A DNA stretch of 23,508 nucleotides from a virus, in the IMG/VR virus record IMGVR_UViG_3300014492_000032, positions 1 to 23,508 of that record; one strand, given 5' to 3'. How positions within the stretch are numbered: position 1 is the stretch's first letter; the number at the start of each line of letters is the position of its first letter. The translations under genes were made by a program, and so were the position numbers. This document shows positions 6,135 through 12,527 of the stretch, in pieces. Below the pieces are notes generated by a model. That model saw only the letters and a program-made list of their open reading frames with translations. It ran no database searches and had not been told where the DNA came from.

Positions 6135-8010
6135 ACAAGAGTGGGCGGAAAAACGTAAAGTGACGCTTGTGGGAACACCACTTAATCACAACGCATCCGC
6201 GATGTTACGGTATCAACGAGCATTGCTTGCACTCGTTCGAGAAATGAAACGCGCCACCACCCGTGAACTGGTACGCGTATTTGAATCTCGGACGGGCGAA
6301 GCATTTATGACACAACAAGCGGAAGCCGAAGCCATGGACTTGATATCTATAGATACCAAGATGGACATGACGTCTATAGATATCAAGTCGGCCACTGACG
6401 CAGCACTGAACCTGACCCCGAAAGCGAAACAATCTATCGCTAAACTATACGACCGTTTTACCGATTTGTTTAGCCTCGCATCAACCAAACTGGTAGAGCG
6501 TATGGTCGATGATGTGGACGACACAAGCGCCCGGCAATTGAGCACAAGTCTAGGCAAGCTCACCGGGAAACTATCTCTTAATACGTCAATCGTACCGGAA
6601 GGAATGGCAGCGGTAACGTCCGCAACGATCGCAGAGAACGTCGGTTATATTAAATCGATTCCCGAGCTATATTTTAAGGATATTAACGGTGCGGTCATGC
6701 GATCGATAACCACGGGTAACGGCCTGCAAGACCTCATCCCCGCGATCCAAAAGATCGGTGGCGTAACAGAACGTAAGGCGCGGAATATCGCAGGCGATCA
6801 GACGCGCAAAGCATACAACATGATTAATAAACAACGCCTACAAGCCGTAGGGGTTAAACAATTTCGGTGGTTACATTCGCAGGGGGGCGCGCACCCGCGC
6901 GACTCGCACTTGCAGATTAGTGGCAAGACATTCAGTTTTGAGAATATAATTAATGAGCAGATAGCGGCAGGAGTGACTAATCCGGCTGATCAAGGGTTAC
7001 CGAGCATACCGGTAAATTGTTTTACGGGATTAACTAAAGTATCGCTTACTAATGGATGTCGTAACTTGTGGCGATACTGGTACGTCGGCGATCTCGTTAA
7101 TATCCAGTTGCAAGGCTGCGAGCTTATCGAATGTACACCTAATCACCCAATACTCACCTTGCGTGGGTGGCTGCCGGCCAATGAAATCCAAGAGGGTGAT
7201 TATCTCGTTTCTTGCAAAGGCAATAACTCTGGGATCATTAATCAAGAAACCACAAACGACCATACCACCTTCGATCAGCTTTTTGATTCTTTGAGCGCCT
7301 CCGAAGTCGTTACAGTCTCCGCGCCGTCTGAATTTAACTTCAACGGCGACATACCCGACGAGCAGGTCGACATAATACGGATCAGTAACAAATTGCCGAA
7401 TTGGAAAACGTCCATTAACGTACAGCAGATCGAAAAGCTCGCTTTCACCTTGTCCGATATAGTGGTCAACGCGTTTACTTCGCGCCCTATCCCCCAGATT
7501 ATCGAGTTTAGTAGCTCTAGCACGTTTAGTTATTCCTTGCCGTTCGACAACCGAGAGTTTAGACATACGAATGCGCGCAGCACTATTTCCATCGCGCAAG
7601 ACGACGCCAGCCAGTTTAAGGATAGAGGCGATACACTCCCGTCCGACGCCATATCGCTTAGAGAGGGAGTGGACGCTTTCGCCGGATTTGTACGCGGCGG
7701 AAATTCCGATTGTGTCGGCGTGAGCGGCGGCGATAGTTCTAGTACGGGGGATAGTGTAGCCGAGCCTATCGCGCAAAGCGGCAACCAGATGACCCGGACT
7801 AACGCGTTTAGTAGCACGGAATTCCTTGACGGTCATGCCGCTTTCAAAAGATTGTTTCGCGTTCAACAGAAAAGCATCCGAGTATTTGCAGGCCATGTAT
7901 ACACCTTAGAGAGTTTTAACGGTTGGTACACGGTAGCATCGGCAGGAATTGTTAGCAAGAATTGCAAATGCCGATTCATACCTATATTAAATTTCGGCGA
8001 TAATGATTAA
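6103..8010 (+). CDS. Mu F / SPP1 gp7-like head morphogenesis protein interrupted by an intein
   Basis: This minor capsid protein is needed for early head assembly and DNA ejection. The 635-residue precursor has extein residues 1-305 and 621-635, giving a 320-residue mature protein of ordinary size. The N-extein holds the helical Mu F-type region (YQRALLALVREMKRAT) and ends with the conserved stretch HPRDSHLQISGKTF, then PSIPVN. The C-extein is CKCRFIPILNFGDND. Joined, they read PVNCKCRFIP, the conserved Cys-x-Cys motif of the family, while the unspliced protein has it split. The intein is described separately. ATG 6103 overlaps the previous gene and follows an AAGG. A 17-bp inverted repeat lies at 6337-6389. 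Confidence 0.88.
   Translation: MRKRIKLTPRKQEWAEKRKVTLVGTPLNHNASAMLRYQRALLALVREMKRATTRELVRVFESRTGEAFMTQQAEAEAMDLISIDTKMDMTSIDIKSATDAALNLTPKAKQSIAKLYDRFTDLFSLASTKLVERMVDDVDDTSARQLSTSLGKLTGKLSLNTSIVPEGMAAVTSATIAENVGYIKSIPELYFKDINGAVMRSITTGNGLQDLIPAIQKIGGVTERKARNIAGDQTRKAYNMINKQRLQAVGVKQFRWLHSQGGAHPRDSHLQISGKTFSFENIINEQIAAGVTNPADQGLPSIPVNCFTGLTKVSLTNGCRNLWRYWYVGDLVNIQLQGCELIECTPNHPILTLRGWLPANEIQEGDYLVSCKGNNSGIINQETTNDHTTFDQLFDSLSASEVVTVSAPSEFNFNGDIPDEQVDIIRISNKLPNWKTSINVQQIEKLAFTLSDIVVNAFTSRPIPQIIEFSSSSTFSYSLPFDNREFRHTNARSTISIAQDDASQFKDRGDTLPSDAISLREGVDAFAGFVRGGNSDCVGVSGGDSSSTGDSVAEPIAQSGNQMTRTNAFSSTEFLDGHAAFKRLFRVQQKSIRVFAGHVYTLESFNGWYTVASAGIVSKNCKCRFIPILNFGDND
6337..6389. repeat. Perfect 17-bp inverted repeat with 19-nt spacer
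   Basis: GACTTGATATCTATAGA (6337-6353) is the exact reverse complement of TCTATAGATATCAAGTC (6373-6389). The arms themselves contain the palindrome TCTATAGA. In protein it encodes LISIDTK and TSIDIKS, so the arms also look like a short direct repeat in the protein. It lies inside the head morphogenesis gene, about 630 bp before the intein. The mRNA could form a stable stem-loop. Function is unknown. Confidence 0.75.
7030..7896 (-). CDS. Antisense homing endonuclease candidate, HTH plus PD-(D/E)xK nuclease, nested in the intein
   Basis: This 288-residue ORF runs opposite to, and fully within, the intein. Residues 1-50 include an HTH-like segment (FESGMTVKEFRATKRVSPGH). Residues 62-100 form a clearer one (SGESVHSLSKRYGVGRECIA). 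Residues 150-190 fit a PD-(D/E)xK nuclease core: a helix with E151/E153 (GESELFDLL), D177 (YYVDLLV) and E186-x-K188 (VAVEVK). Basic stretches lie between (KRARATK, RARSKR). The ATG at 7896 has AAGGTG five nt upstream. Its codons are exactly antisense to the intein codons, so its C-terminal third lies over splicing blocks A and B. I infer that it cuts intein-free alleles of the head gene. It could instead be a by-product of codon use, but the motifs and SD argue against that. Confidence 0.8.
   Translation of the reverse strand: MACKYSDAFLLNAKQSFESGMTVKEFRATKRVSPGHLVAALRDRLGYTIPRTRTIAAAHADTIGISAAYKSGESVHSLSKRYGVGRECIASILKLAGVVLRDGNSAARIRMSKLSVVERQGITKRARATKLDNLGDRARSKRVDHYIGQGESELFDLLYVNGRFPIRQFVTDPYYVDLLVGYVAVEVKFRRRGDCNDFGGAQRIKKLIEGGMVVCGFLINDPRVIAFARNEIITLLDFIGRQPPTQGEYWVIRCTFDKLAALQLDINEIADVPVSPQVTTSISKRYFS
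7902..7907 (-). promoter_or_regulatory. Shine-Dalgarno site of the antisense endonuclease ORF
   Basis: On the minus strand AAGGTG lies 5 nt before the ATG at 7896-7894. On the plus strand these bases encode part of YTLES in splicing block F. I see no convincing minus-strand promoter. A weak TTTAAT-16-TATAAT-like pair (TAATAT at 7984-7989) lies about 90 bp upstream. Confidence 0.5.
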
Positions 8011-8045
8011 ATAGTATTAGCAGCGATTAAATAAGGATTCCCACA

Positions 8046-9392
8046 ATGCCGCTAGAGAAAGGTTCCAGCGAGAAAACGATCGGCAAGAATATCGGCGAAC
8101 TCGAACGGGCAGGCCATAAGCCTTCACAGGCCGAAGCAATCGCCTATCAAACGGCCGGTAAAGATGACACCAGCGAATCCGCACGTGAGTATGACATAAA
8201 CGGCTGGCCTGAAATTAAAGATAATCCCATTAGCAAAGTAGGCGTTTTTCCATACCTCGGCAGCCAAATAAGCCCTGAACTTAAAGCAGACGAACAGTAT
8301 ATGGTTTACCGTCCCGAGGAAGAACTAAATAACGAGGATACGATCAACTCGTTTAAGCTCTTACCATGGACAGACGATCACGCGATGCTGGGCTCCGAAG
8401 ACGAAGGGCTCACCCCCGCCGAGCGAAAGGGCATACACGGTGTGGTGGGTGAGAACGTTCATTTTGCCGATGGATACCTCAAAGCGAATCTAAAAGTATT
8501 CTCCGAAGACTTAGCAAAGCTAATCGAATCGGGCAAACGGGATTTATCGATCGGTTACCGATGCTTGTATGATTTACAATCAGGGGTGTATGATGGCATT
8601 AAGTACGATGCGATCCAGCGTAACATCCGGGGCAATCACTTGGCGCTGGTCGAAGAAGGCCGTTCCGGTCGCGATGTATCGGTGCTCGATCATTTTAAAC
8701 TTACAATCGATAGCAAGGGGCTACACATGCCAAAGATGAAAGACGAAAAAGGTGACGACTTTAAAAAAGAAGGCGAAACTAAAAAACAAGACGCTAAAGA
8801 CGCGGAACCACTTACCCTCGAATCCCTCGCACAGCGGATGGATGAAATAGGCGAAATGGTGGGTGCCCTGCAGTCCGGCGTAGGCCGTAACATGGACGGC
8901 GACCCTGCATCGTTCGTTAAGCGCGAGAACGGTATCGACGAATCCGCCGAAGAAGCTAATAGTAAAACCGAAAAGGGTAAAGAAGTCGGCGACGAAGACG
9001 GCGAGAAGGAAGACGAAAAAGCTGAACGTTCTAGCAAAGACAAGAAGGACTCTATGGACGCCCAACTCAAAGAAGTGACCGACGCACTCAACACAATGAA
9101 GCGCGACGGAACGAAAGCATTGCTTCGTGAAGTTAGCCAACGCGATGCGCTTGTACAGCGTTTAGCGCCCCATATCGGCACATTCGATCACGCTGAAATG
9201 ACGCTAGATGATGTGGTCAAGTATGGCGTTAAGACATTGAAATTAACATGTGCACGCGGCGAAGAAAAAGCCACGATCAACGGTTATCTTGCGGGCGCAC
9301 GCGTAAACAGTACACCCGCCTATGTGCATGACAATAGCATGGCGACTGACAGCAACGATCAGATCGACGCATTTCTCAAAGGGAGCGAGTAA
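8046..9392 (+). CDS. DUF2213-type prohead protease with C-terminal scaffold region
   Basis: This 448-residue protein has three parts. Residues 1-40 form a helical lead ([18 protein letters not shown], then [11 protein letters not shown]). Residues about 45-220 match the DUF2213 capsid-protease type: [46 protein letters not shown] and [12 protein letters not shown], with His and Ser candidates for catalysis. Residues from about 228 are very Lys/Glu/Asp-rich with predicted helix, as in scaffolds. Such proteins cleave scaffold and capsid during head maturation. It is preceded by AAGGA and followed within 2 nt by the cement gene. Which His and Ser are catalytic is not settled by eye. Confidence 0.8.
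   Translation: MPLEKGSSEKTIGKNIGELERAGHKPSQAEAIAYQTAGKDDTSESAREYDINGWPEIKDNPISKVGVFPYLGSQISPELKADEQYMVYRPEEELNNEDTINSFKLLPWTDDHAMLGSEDEGLTPAERKGIHGVVGENVHFADGYLKANLKVFSEDLAKLIESGKRDLSIGYRCLYDLQSGVYDGIKYDAIQRNIRGNHLALVEEGRSGRDVSVLDHFKLTIDSKGLHMPKMKDEKGDDFKKEGETKKQDAKDAEPLTLESLAQRMDEIGEMVGALQSGVGRNMDGDPASFVKRENGIDESAEEANSKTEKGKEVGDEDGEKEDEKAERSSKDKKDSMDAQLKEVTDALNTMKRDGTKALLREVSQRDALVQRLAPHIGTFDHAEMTLDDVVKYGVKTLKLTCARGEEKATINGYLAGARVNSTPAYVHDNSMATDSNDQIDAFLKGSE
8727..9392 (+). CDS. Nested in-frame scaffold protein (internal start in the protease gene)
   Basis: An ATG at codon 228 is preceded by AAGGGG with 6 nt spacing. It would yield a 221-residue charged, helical protein ([16 protein letters not shown] start) made only of the C-terminal part of the protease. 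This mirrors lambda C/Nu3, where an internal start makes scaffold in excess of protease. The SD and the position right at the domain boundary are seen; separate expression is inferred. Confidence 0.5.
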   Translation: MPKMKDEKGDDFKKEGETKKQDAKDAEPLTLESLAQRMDEIGEMVGALQSGVGRNMDGDPASFVKRENGIDESAEEANSKTEKGKEVGDEDGEKEDEKAERSSKDKKDSMDAQLKEVTDALNTMKRDGTKALLREVSQRDALVQRLAPHIGTFDHAEMTLDDVVKYGVKTLKLTCARGEEKATINGYLAGARVNSTPAYVHDNSMATDSNDQIDAFLKGSE

Positions 9393-9394
9393 TT

Positions 9395-9919
9395 ATGAGT
9401 TTCCAACAAACCGTATTTTTACAACAGGGTTTCGGCGTACCCGGCGAGCTATACACAGATTCGCCACACCGCGCATGGGAATACACCCTCGTTAGTGCTT
9501 CTGCCGCATACAACATTATCGGCGCGACCGCCTATACACTTACCTCACAAGGTATCGCACAAGCTGGTAATACCGGCGGCACAGGCGTTTTCGTCGGTGT
9601 TTTAGCGAACCCGAAAGAGCAAACATTGTTTGGCGTTGGCGGTTCTCCATTGTCGCCCACTTTAGTACTACCGAATAACGTTCTAGCTTCTCTGGTTACA
9701 ATGGGCGATTTAGTCGTAACCTTACCCGCTGCCGCAGCCATTGGCGATTATGTGATATTTGATAACGTTACCGGTGCTTTAAGCACGGTACCACCCAGCA
9801 CTTCACCGTTCCCCGGAACTGGTAAATCTGCCGCGTTTGCTGTGGTCAGTTACTTTACCGTCGCGGCCGCAGGGTTAGCTGTGATCACTTTGAATCCCGG
9901 CATCGGTATTCCCACATAA
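9395..9919 (+). CDS. Head structural cement / decoration protein
   Basis: This 174-residue protein has the N-terminal phrase QQGFGVPGELYTDSPHRAW, typical of cement proteins encoded just before DUF2184 capsid genes. The rest is beta-rich with Gly/Ala/Val turns (GVFVGVLANP, TMGDLVVTLPAAAAIGDYV). Such proteins bind on the capsid surface and stabilise the shell. It starts 2 nt after the protease stop with a GGGAG SD inside the preceding gene. Confidence 0.75.
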   Translation: MSFQQTVFLQQGFGVPGELYTDSPHRAWEYTLVSASAAYNIIGATAYTLTSQGIAQAGNTGGTGVFVGVLANPKEQTLFGVGGSPLSPTLVLPNNVLASLVTMGDLVVTLPAAAAIGDYVIFDNVTGALSTVPPSTSPFPGTGKSAAFAVVSYFTVAAAGLAVITLNPGIGIPT

Positions 9920-9935
9920 TTAGGAGTTAGAATCA

Positions 9936-11039
9936 ATGAACAATAGACAATTGACCCCGATCCATAGTCATCTACGCCCCGGACAGGTTCGGGAACTCCA
10001 AGGGTTTAACCCACAGGGTTACAATAGTTTGCCGCGCCTCGGTATCGGCATGGATACTCGTTCAGTCCGTATGATGATGCGTTCAATGGATGCGATACAG
10101 CCAGACGTAACGACCCCATCCGTCGCAACCCCCGTTCAGTTCCTGCAGAATTGGTTGCCCGGGTTTGTGGAAGTCATTACCGCCGCTAGAAAGATCGACG
10201 ATATTATCGGCTTGATGACTACCGGATCGTGGGAAGACGAACAGATCGTGCAACAAGTATTAGAACGTACTGGTTTCAGCGTGCCCTACAGCGATTACGG
10301 CAATGTACCGTTGAGCTCGTGGAACGTTAACTTTGTTTTCCGTACGGTCGTGCGCTTCGAGGAAGGCATGATGGCCGGTAACTTAGAAACCGCCCGCGCC
10401 TCCCGCATGCGTATCGATAACTCCGGTGCGAAACGTGAATCCGCAGCACTCGCACTCGAAATCATCCGTAACACCGTTGGTTTCTTCGGTTTCAATAACG
10501 GCGCAAACAATACCTATGGATATTTGAACGATCCGAACCTCTCCGGTTATACGACCGTCCCGAACGGCGCGAGTGCTAGCCCGTTGTGGTCAACCAAGAC
10601 GTTTTTGGAAATCTGTAAAGATATCCGTTTAGCTATCGTTGCGTTACGTACCGCTTCACAAGACACGATCGATCCTGAAAAAATGAAACTTACCTTAGCT
10701 ATTGCGACCGATGCGGTCGACTGGCTGAGTACCACTTCTGATTTCGGTATTTCTGTGCGTGCTTGGCTAAACGAAGCGTATCCTCTGATTCGCGTTGTGT
10801 CCGCTCCACAGCTTAATACCGCTAACGGTGGCGCAGGCGTGTTTTATCTGCAGGCCGACCGTGTGATGGATTCCAGCACTGATGGCGGTGCCGGTTGGAT
10901 TCAGCCAGTACCAGCCAAGTTTCAGGTAATGGGCGTTCAACAGCTTGCTAAAGGGTATGAAGAAGATTATTCCAACGCTACGGCGGGTGCTATGTGTAAA
11001 CGTCCATTCGCTGTGGTGAGATTTACTGGAATTAGCTAG
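9936..11039 (+). CDS. Major capsid protein, DUF2184 family
   Basis: This 367-residue protein of HK97-like fold class forms the shell. Family-type phrases are seen: FLQNWLPGFVEVITAARKID, then SWEDEQIVQQVLERTG, then SVPYSDYGNVPLSSWNVNF, and a C-terminal MCKRPFAVVRFTGIS. A short N-terminal arm precedes the core. No long scaffold-like delta domain is present, which fits a separate scaffold. AGGAG lies 8 nt before the ATG. It is followed by an 87-bp gap with a promoter, so it may end a head-gene unit or be transcribed through. Confidence 0.88.
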   Translation: MNNRQLTPIHSHLRPGQVRELQGFNPQGYNSLPRLGIGMDTRSVRMMMRSMDAIQPDVTTPSVATPVQFLQNWLPGFVEVITAARKIDDIIGLMTTGSWEDEQIVQQVLERTGFSVPYSDYGNVPLSSWNVNFVFRTVVRFEEGMMAGNLETARASRMRIDNSGAKRESAALALEIIRNTVGFFGFNNGANNTYGYLNDPNLSGYTTVPNGASASPLWSTKTFLEICKDIRLAIVALRTASQDTIDPEKMKLTLAIATDAVDWLSTTSDFGISVRAWLNEAYPLIRVVSAPQLNTANGGAGVFYLQADRVMDSSTDGGAGWIQPVPAKFQVMGVQQLAKGYEEDYSNATAGAMCKRPFAVVRFTGIS

Positions 11040-11060
11040 CCGTACTGTCCGAGGGTTATT

Positions 11061-11078
11061 ATTGACCCACACGTCAAT
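11061..11078. promoter_or_regulatory. Perfect palindrome over the -35 box (operator candidate)
   Basis: ATTGAC (11061-11066) and GTCAAT (11073-11078) form perfect 6-bp arms with a 6-bp spacer. The left arm contains the -35 box. This is the usual geometry for a small dimeric repressor site. No binder is identifiable in the window. Confidence 0.4.
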
Positions 11079-11089
11079 GGGGTTATACT
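11062..11089 (+). promoter_or_regulatory. Sigma70-like promoter for the connector and tail genes
   Basis: A -35 TTGACC (11062-11067) and a -10 TATACT (11084-11089) are separated by 16 bp, between the capsid gene and the next gene. Both boxes are close to consensus and the only other gap of this size is at 2175-2241. A transcript would start near 11096 and read the neck and tail genes. Confidence 0.55.
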
Positions 11090-11101
11090 TAGGTGTAACC
11101 C
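11080..11101 (+). other. Stem-loop downstream of the capsid gene
   Basis: GGGTTATAC (11080-11088) pairs with GTGTAACCC (11093-11101), giving nine pairs with one T-G wobble and a TTAG loop. No T-run follows, so it is not a clear terminator. In read-through mRNA it could protect the capsid message or pause polymerase. It overlaps the -10 box. Confidence 0.5.
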
Positions 11102-11126
11102 TATTAACTTATCAGGAGCCGTACAA

Positions 11127-11555
11127 ATGCCGTTTTATGTTTACAGTACGCTAACCAGCACAAACAATTACGCAATCTATAAGCCACAGCCGAAAGATTC
11201 AAAAGCTACGCCAACGATTCAGAAGAAAATTTCTATTCTAGGCGGTTCAAACGTCATGCCTATGCCGCGTGAGGGCATGCTGTATCCCATCGGTGGACTA
11301 GTCACACCGCGCGGCACCGTGACCGAAGTGTCTGACGAAGATATGGAATTGCTCGAAAAGGATTACCATTTCAACGAACACCGCAAAAATGGTTTTATCG
11401 TTGTGGAAAAGAAAGAGCTCGCACCGGAAAAAGTCGTGAAAAACATGACGCCGAAAGATGGCTCCGCGCCAAAAACGCCCGAGGATTATATTCCGAGCGA
11501 TAAAAGCGAACCGGGCACCCCCATCTATAAAGAAAAGGATTCTAAACGTAAATGA
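11127..11555 (+). CDS. Conserved structural protein of unknown function after the capsid gene
   Basis: This 142-residue protein has a small beta-rich N-terminal domain: FYVYSTLTSTNNYAIYKP, then KKISILGGSNVMPMPREGM, then TEVSDEDMELLEKDYHF. A low-complexity tail rich in Lys, Pro, Glu and Ser follows from about residue 95. I do not recognise a named family. Its place between capsid and connector genes suggests a virion or head-completion protein. AGGAG precedes the ATG and its own promoter lies upstream. The stop codon overlaps the next start (ATGA). Confidence 0.7.
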   Translation: MPFYVYSTLTSTNNYAIYKPQPKDSKATPTIQKKISILGGSNVMPMPREGMLYPIGGLVTPRGTVTEVSDEDMELLEKDYHFNEHRKNGFIVVEKKELAPEKVVKNMTPKDGSAPKTPEDYIPSDKSEPGTPIYKEKDSKRK

Positions 11556-12040
11556 GCCAATGCCCACTGCCGATAATCATTCCGTTCAATTACGCACTGT
11601 TTATCCAGCAGTTCCCGGCGTTCGCTAACCCGACTACGTTTCCCGAGGCAATGATCCAAATGTATTGGGACATGGCGCTAGGGTTCATTAGCCCAAACAG
11701 TCAGTATGGGTGGTTACGTTGTTTAGCACGGCAAACAGCGTTGAACCTGATGACTGCGCACCTAACATGGCTCGGCGCTGTGATCATCCCGCGCGGGCAA
11801 TATCCGCAAGTGATTCAGGGCTCGACGATAGATAAGATATCTATCACATTGACCCCACCCCCCTTGAAGAATCAATGGGACTGGTGGCTAAATTCGTCGC
11901 CGTACGGGATGCAATTGCACGCTCTATTACAAGCGAAGTCCGTCGGCGGTTGGTATGTCGGTGGCTCCGCCCCATTGTCCGGGTTTAGTAGTACTCAATA
12001 CCCGCTGGGTGGTTACGGCGGTGGCCGTTGGGGGTGGTAG
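11552..12040 (+). CDS. Head-tail adaptor, DUF4054 family
   Basis: This 162-residue protein has FIQQFPAFANPTTFPEAMIQ, a helical part with LARQTALNLMTAHLTWLG, then a strand pair around KISITLTPPP and WWLNSSPYGMQLHALLQA. These are hallmarks of DUF4054 adaptors that dock beneath the portal. The C-terminus is Gly/Trp-rich (YPLGGYGGGRWGW). The start overlaps the preceding stop by 4 nt and the next gene begins 1 nt after its stop. Confidence 0.78.
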   Translation: MSQCPLPIIIPFNYALFIQQFPAFANPTTFPEAMIQMYWDMALGFISPNSQYGWLRCLARQTALNLMTAHLTWLGAVIIPRGQYPQVIQGSTIDKISITLTPPPLKNQWDWWLNSSPYGMQLHALLQAKSVGGWYVGGSAPLSGFSSTQYPLGGYGGGRWGW

Positions 12041-12041
12041 T

Positions 12042-12527
12042 ATGCAAGTCCGTCGTGGTCAACAAGGTTACGAAGTACTAACGAAAGCATTAAAAGACAT
12101 GGGTTCCAAAGTCGTTAAAATCGGCTGGTTCCCCAGTGCAAAATACGAAGACGGTACGCAGGTCGCAGCGATAGCCGCACAAAACGAATATGGTAACGCA
12201 GCAAAGGACATTCCAGCCCGGCCGTTCATTAGGCCGACTATTGCCGATCGACAATCCCAATGGAAAGAAGCGATAGAAAAAGGCGGTCGGGCAGTTTTAC
12301 GCGGTAAGATCACAGCGTTTGGGGTGATGGAACAGATCGGCGGATTAGTCGCCGGCGAGATTGCCGAGACGATAACGAAAGTATGGTCACCCCCGTTGGC
12401 GAAACGAACGATTGCCGCACGGTTGGCGAAAAGACGTACCGGCAAGACGGCGCACAATATCGCTAAGCCGCTGATCGATACAGCGCATATGTTCCAGACG
12501 TTATCGCACAAAGTCGAGGACTACTAA
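12042..12527 (+). CDS. HK97 gp10 / virion-morphogenesis-like head-tail joining protein
   Basis: This 161-residue protein starts at MQVRRGQQGYEVLTKALKDM. It carries KIGWFPSAKYEDGTQVAAIA, then QNEYGN, then IPARPFIRPTI, the typical pattern of neck and tail-completion proteins. The frame is open further up to a GTG at 11955, but that stretch overlaps the adaptor gene and reads as a shadow. The ATG at 12042 follows GGGGTGG. The stop (TAATG) overlaps the next start. Confidence 0.78.
   Translation: MQVRRGQQGYEVLTKALKDMGSKVVKIGWFPSAKYEDGTQVAAIAAQNEYGNAAKDIPARPFIRPTIADRQSQWKEAIEKGGRAVLRGKITAFGVMEQIGGLVAGEIAETITKVWSPPLAKRTIAARLAKRRTGKTAHNIAKPLIDTAHMFQTLSHKVEDY

Larger units (their letters stand above)
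7018..7962 (+). mobile_element. Intein (315 residues) with an antisense endonuclease ORF
   Basis: The intein begins at Cys (block A, CFTGLTKVSLTNG) and ends at Asn followed by Cys+1. Block B is CTPNHPILTLRGW, with the T--H pair at intein residues T40 and H43. Block F/G is AGHVYTLESFNGWYTV to AGIVSKN. The junctions are PVN|CFTG and VSKN|CKC. The residue before the terminal Asn is Lys314, where most inteins have His, and block F has VYTL instead of VYDL. The middle of about 210 residues is Ser/Asp-rich in sense and shows no LAGLIDADG or HNH motif. It is a class 1 layout by its Cys1, Asn-end and Cys+1. Mobility is supported by the antisense nuclease ORF. The DNA reads AATTG across both boundaries. 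Confidence 0.88.

Noticed and set aside
6213-6563. Minus-strand 116-residue ORF opposite the head morphogenesis N-extein
   Set aside because: Low-complexity Ser/Ala/Arg sequence with no motifs; a shadow of the helical sense protein.
7250-7880. In-frame LAGLIDADG or HNH endonuclease on the sense strand of the intein
   Set aside because: No such motif is visible in the Ser/Asp-rich linker; the nuclease-like signals are all on the opposite strand.
8690-9181. Minus-strand 163-residue ORF opposite the scaffold region
   Set aside because: Its Ser/Leu/Phe-rich low-complexity sequence is what the Lys/Glu/Asp-rich sense codons give in reverse. It has no domain motif, unlike the intein antisense ORF. 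An overlapping 139-residue ORF at 8721-9140 fails for the same reason.
11827-11845. GATAGATA-AGA-TATCTATC palindrome in the adaptor gene
   Set aside because: The arms are only 8 bp and GATATC-type words are frequent in this sequence, so chance is a fair explanation.
11955-12041. Upstream GTG start for the head-tail joining protein
   Set aside because: The extra 29 residues overlap the adaptor gene in another frame and are not family-like. The ATG at 12042 has an SD-like GGGGTGG.
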